Origin: Staphylococcus epidermidis
Lineage (GTDB): Bacteria; Bacillota; Bacilli; Staphylococcales; Staphylococcaceae
Length of the DNA: 64,000 nt
Assembly (NCBI RefSeq): GCF_006742205.1
Contig: NZ_AP019721.1
Location: 2,170,001 to 2,234,000 of the forward strand
Direction of reading: 5' to 3'
This document shows, in pieces, positions 61,161 through 64,000 of the stretch. Each line of letters begins with the position of its first letter. The first letter of the stretch is position 1. The notes beneath the pieces are model-generated. The model worked only from the letters and a program-made list of their open reading frames with translations. It ran no database searches and had not been told where the DNA came from. The translations under genes were made by a program, and so were the position numbers.

Positions 61161-61559
61161 CTACCTTTCATCCACTATCCTAACAATTGTTTCTAATAAG
61201 TTTTCTAATCGTTCTGATTGATGGTCTAAATATAAAAATCCGATAACAGCTTCTAACGCTGAGCTTTTACGATAAGTTTGAATGTCAGTATTTTTAGCTT
61301 TTGTATAACTTTTAGCGTTACGTCCTCGTTTTAAAACACTTAGTTCTTCCTCTGTAAACCAGTCAATACCTAACAAATACTCTAAAGTCTTAGCTTGACT
61401 TTTCGCTGAAACATAACTCTTCGATACTTGGTGCAAACGATGAGGTTTACTTTGTAATTTTAGCACGATATATTCACGCACATGTTGATCAAGTACTGCA
61501 TCACCCATATATGCCAATGTTAAAGGATTGAGAAGTTTTACATTCATATGTTTAGCCAC
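61161..61559 (-). CDS. mrnC: Mini-ribonuclease III
   Basis: 132 aa, an RNase III catalytic domain without the dsRNA-binding domain. The signature is [20 protein letters not shown] (about residues 11-30), with [15 protein letters not shown] and [36 protein letters not shown] carrying the remaining metal ligands. It matures 23S rRNA ends. It begins at GTG 61559, overlapping the cysS stop by 8 nt; ATG 61547 is an alternative start. Confidence 0.92.
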   Translation of the reverse strand: MAKHMNVKLLNPLTLAYMGDAVLDQHVREYIVLKLQSKPHRLHQVSKSYVSAKSQAKTLEYLLGIDWFTEEELSVLKRGRNAKSYTKAKNTDIQTYRKSSALEAVIGFLYLDHQSERLENLLETIVRIVDER

Positions 61560-62952
61560 GTTTGAATCTTACACCTTGTGGGGTATCTTCTAAAATGATA
61601 TGACGTGCTTTTAACATATCTCTAATTTCATCTGCTCGAGCGAAATCTTTATTTTTACGTGCTTCATTACGTTCCTCAATCAATTGTTCAATGTCTTCAT
61701 CTAGTAACTCGTCTGTTTCTTTACTCTTAAGTGGGATACCAAGGACGTCACTAAAAATGCTATACACTTCTTTAAATCTATTTAAAACTTTTGTTGAAGT
61801 TGTGTTTTCTAATACATATTTATTTGCAAGTTTAGCTAAGTCATACCATGCAGTTACTGCATTAGCAGTATTAAAGTCATCATCCATTACCGTTTCAAAT
61901 TGATTTAATATTTTATCTATTTGTTGTATATATTCTGATTGTTCTTCCAAATCTGTAGCAATTTGTTCTCTTTCCTCAATTAACTTGTAGCTATTACGTA
62001 TACGTTCAAGACCACTTCGTGCCGCACCTACTAATTCTAAATTGTAGTTTATTGGGCTACGATAATGCACACTAATCATAAAGAATCGTAATACGTCTGG
62101 ATCAACTTCTTTAATGATATCGTGAACTAAAATAAAATTGCCTAGCGACTTGCTCATTTTCTCATTATCAATATTAATAAAACCATTATGCATCCAATAA
62201 TTTGCGAAAGGTGCATGATTATGAGCTTCTGATTGAGCAATTTCATTTTCATGATGCGGAAATTGTAAATCTGAACCACCTGCGTGAATATCTATTGTAG
62301 ACCCTAGTTCATGATAAGCCATTACGGAACATTCAATGTGCCAACCTGGTCTACCTTTACCAAATGGACTATTCCAACTAATTTCACCTGGCTTAGCTTT
62401 CTTCCATAAAGTAAAATCTAGCGCATCTTCTTTTTGTTCTCCAGCTTCAATACGAGCGCCAACTTTCAAATCATCTAATGATTGATGACTTAATTTACCA
62501 TATCCATCAAATTGACGTGTTCTAAAATAGACATCACCGTCACTTTCATATGCATAACCTTCATCTACTAATTCTTTAATAAAATCAATAATTTCACCCA
62601 TATGATGCATCACACGCGGATTAGATGTAGCCTTTTTCACATTCAAAGCACCAACGTCCTCATAAAAAGCTTTAATATACTTTTCAGCAATTTCAGGAAC
62701 ACTTTCATTGAGTTCTTTAGAGCGATTAATGAGTTTATCATCAACGTCTGTGAAATTAGAAACATAAATAACTTCATATCCCTTATATTCGAAATATCTT
62801 CTGACTACATCATAATTAATAGCTGGTCGTGCATTTCCAATATGAATATAATTGTAAACTGTTGGCCCACATACATACATTTTGACCTTACCTGGTTCAA
62901 TGGGCTCAAACGTCTCTTTCCGACGTGTTAAGGTATTATATAATGTAATCAT
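61552..62952 (-). CDS. cysS: cysteinyl-tRNA synthetase
   Basis: A class I synthetase of 466 aa. It has [19 protein letters not shown] with the HIGH signature HIGN (about residues 27-45), the zinc ligands Cys29, Cys209 in [13 protein letters not shown], and [11 protein letters not shown], and KMSKS at about 266. The ATG at 62952 follows GGAGAG; upstream codons to 62982 lie inside cysE. It overlaps the end of cysE by 17 nt, and both are under the Cys T-box. Confidence 0.97.
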   Translation of the reverse strand: MITLYNTLTRRKETFEPIEPGKVKMYVCGPTVYNYIHIGNARPAINYDVVRRYFEYKGYEVIYVSNFTDVDDKLINRSKELNESVPEIAEKYIKAFYEDVGALNVKKATSNPRVMHHMGEIIDFIKELVDEGYAYESDGDVYFRTRQFDGYGKLSHQSLDDLKVGARIEAGEQKEDALDFTLWKKAKPGEISWNSPFGKGRPGWHIECSVMAYHELGSTIDIHAGGSDLQFPHHENEIAQSEAHNHAPFANYWMHNGFINIDNEKMSKSLGNFILVHDIIKEVDPDVLRFFMISVHYRSPINYNLELVGAARSGLERIRNSYKLIEEREQIATDLEEQSEYIQQIDKILNQFETVMDDDFNTANAVTAWYDLAKLANKYVLENTTSTKVLNRFKEVYSIFSDVLGIPLKSKETDELLDEDIEQLIEERNEARKNKDFARADEIRDMLKARHIILEDTPQGVRFKRG

Positions 62953-63577
62953 CTTGAATCTCTCCATTCTTAGCTTTTTCAAGCTGTCTTTCTAAGTGTT
63001 TAATTTGTTCGTAAAGTGGATCAGGTAAGTTACGGTGATCAAATGTTTTACCAATACGTCTACCTTCTTGTTTAACAATGTGACCTGGTATACCTACTAC
63101 AGTTGTATAACTAGGAACAGACTGTAATACTACAGAATTAGCTCCAATATTCACATTTGATTCAATTTTTATATTACCTAATATCTTAGATCCAGCTGCT
63201 ATCAAAACATTATCACCGATATCAGGATGGCGTTTTCCTTTTTCTTTGCCTGTACCACCTAAAGTAACTCCTTGATAAATAGTAACATTATCACCAATTG
63301 TACATGTTTCTCCAATAACTACACCCATGCCATGGTCGATAAATAAACGCTTACCGATTTTTGCACCTGGATGTATTTCAATTCCGGTGAAAAAACGTGA
63401 TAGTTGAGAAATCATTCTGGCTGCTACATAGCGTCTATTTTTATATAATTTATGGGCAATTAAGTGACTCCAAACTGCATGTAATCCAGCGTAAGTAGTT
63501 ATTACTTCTAAAGTCGAGCGCGCTGCAGGATCCTGTTCAAACACCATCTTTATATCGTCTCTCATTCTTTTTAACAC
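62936..63577 (-). CDS. cysE: serine O-acetyltransferase
   Basis: 213 aa. A helical N-terminal domain ([20 protein letters not shown]) leads to the left-handed beta-helix with hexapeptide repeats: [20 protein letters not shown] (about residues 72-91), [20 protein letters not shown] and [20 protein letters not shown]. The active-site His/Asp are in FIDHGMG. It acetylates serine for cysteine synthesis. It is the first gene of the T-box-controlled cysE-cysS-mrnC-rlmB run. Confidence 0.96.
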   Translation of the reverse strand: MLKRMRDDIKMVFEQDPAARSTLEVITTYAGLHAVWSHLIAHKLYKNRRYVAARMISQLSRFFTGIEIHPGAKIGKRLFIDHGMGVVIGETCTIGDNVTIYQGVTLGGTGKEKGKRHPDIGDNVLIAAGSKILGNIKIESNVNIGANSVVLQSVPSYTTVVGIPGHIVKQEGRRIGKTFDHRNLPDPLYEQIKHLERQLEKAKNGEIQDDYII

Positions 63578-63663
63578 GAACGTCTCCCCCTTAGTCTAAT
63601 CAAATTTATTTCAACACGTTTAAATCACTATGCGGAATATCATTGGTATCATAAGTTTAAAAA

Positions 63664-63704
63664 TATGAAAAGAGCACCTCTAACATTTGTTGCTAGAGGC
63701 GCTC
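63664..63704 (-). terminator. T-box terminator
   Basis: GAGCGCCTCTA pairs with TAGAGGTGCTC and is followed by TTTT on the minus strand. The 5' arm overlaps the segment that would pair with the T-box bulge, giving the usual either/or switch. Confidence 0.88.
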
Positions 63705-63885
63705 TCGCACGGTTCCACTCTTCATTTAATAGCAATACTCATATTTGATTTATTACTATTCTCATCTCAATTATTTATTTTTATTAACAAAGGTGCATTC
63801 ATTAATATTTATGATGTGCTCACAGCTACCGCACACTCTCTGACACATAAACATTTAACTACTAATCCTTTGAATCACTTTATAT
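63672..63885 (-). promoter_or_regulatory. cysteine-specific T-box leader of cysE-cysS
   Basis: The minus strand has the stem I bulge region CAGAGAG (about 63837-63843), a specifier context GAATGCACC with TGC (Cys) at 63795-63797, the T-box sequence AGTGGAACCGTGCG (63706-63719) and a terminator (63664-63704). Uncharged tRNA-Cys should stabilise the antiterminator and allow expression. The specifier matches both the biosynthetic and synthetase genes downstream. Confidence 0.92.
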
Positions 63886-63890
63886 TTATA

Positions 63891-63919
63891 ATCATATGTT
63901 GTCACTTGTAAAATTTCAA
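63891..63919 (-). promoter_or_regulatory. sigma-A promoter of the T-box operon
   Basis: -35 TTGAAA (63914-63919), 17-nt spacer, -10 TATGAT (63891-63896) on the minus strand. The start near 63884 matches the 5' end expected for the T-box leader. Confidence 0.7.
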
Positions 63920-63949
63920 GTCGTAAACACTTTATGACTTAATATTTAT

Positions 63950-64000
63950 TTAAACAAGTTTTTTTAAGCGTGACAATACTTTATCTTTGCCTAATACTTC
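63950..64000 (-). CDS. gltX: glutamyl-tRNA synthetase, 3' end (partial)
   Basis: Only the last 16 codons lie in the window: EVLGKDKVLSRLKKLV then TAA at 63950-63952. The position directly upstream of cysE-cysS on the same strand is where gltX lies in staphylococci and Bacillus, and the helical K/R-rich C-terminus is compatible with it. The call rests on synteny. Confidence 0.55.
   Translation of the reverse strand, partial: EVLGKDKVLSRLKKLV

Overview
The window is low-GC Firmicutes DNA and is best read as Staphylococcus epidermidis chromosome. The gene order matches the core rpoB region of staphylococci as I recall it from S. aureus, but here it is presented in reverse. The surface adhesin at 20535-23885 has the SdrG/Fbe architecture typical of S. 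epidermidis. No computation was run; family names come from motif reading and memory.

Layout, left to right. 1-408 holds a candidate RsaA small RNA on the minus strand with its own sigma-B-like promoter. 409-1638 is a two-gene threonine/serine exporter. 1728-2280 and 7512-8066 are two internally deleted IS1182-family elements in opposite orientation. They enclose an amino acid permease, the ywdK-ywdI-ung group, a penicillin V acylase-like hydrolase and pdxK. 8224-11803 is the vra cluster (vraX, a hot-dog protein, vraC, vraB, vraA), with a strongly structured possible RNA after vraX. 11909-16920 carries central metabolism and stress genes: a HAD phosphatase, hxlB-hxlA (formaldehyde fixation), nagB, yojF-bshB2 (bacillithiol) and folE2. 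17225-18292 is a decayed arsRBC operon. 18664-23885 is an Sdr glycosyltransferase next to sdrG. 24329-27791 has a flavin reductase, a HAD phosphatase, tadA and two deoxynucleoside kinases. 27901-30264 is a TPP-riboswitch operon encoding a short-chain dehydrogenase and an LLM flavin monooxygenase. 31417-34868 is tarI-tarJ-tarL (ribitol-phosphate teichoic acid). 35138-41636 has ilvE, a threonine dehydrogenase-like gene, a frameshifted ornithine cyclodeaminase-like gene, an acetyltransferase and an M20 amidohydrolase.

From 41762 to the end lies the information-processing block, all on the minus strand. In transcription order it is gltX (3' end), cysE, cysS, mrnC, rlmB, the NYN protein, sigH, rpmG, secE, nusG, rplK, rplA, rplJ, rplL, a methyltransferase, rpoB, rpoC, an L7Ae-like gene, rpsL, rpsG, fusA, tuf. 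Control is largely at RNA level: a Cys T-box before cysE, structured leaders before rplK and rplA, an L10 leader before rplJ, and clear intrinsic terminators after rplL, rpoC and tuf.

The items most worth following up are the TPP-riboswitch SDR/monooxygenase operon (no known thiamine gene in it), the MITE-like IS pair in inverted orientation, the multi-branched RNA after vraX, the split two-protein hot-dog hydratase in the vra cluster, and the large unassigned RNA fold between rplK and rplA.
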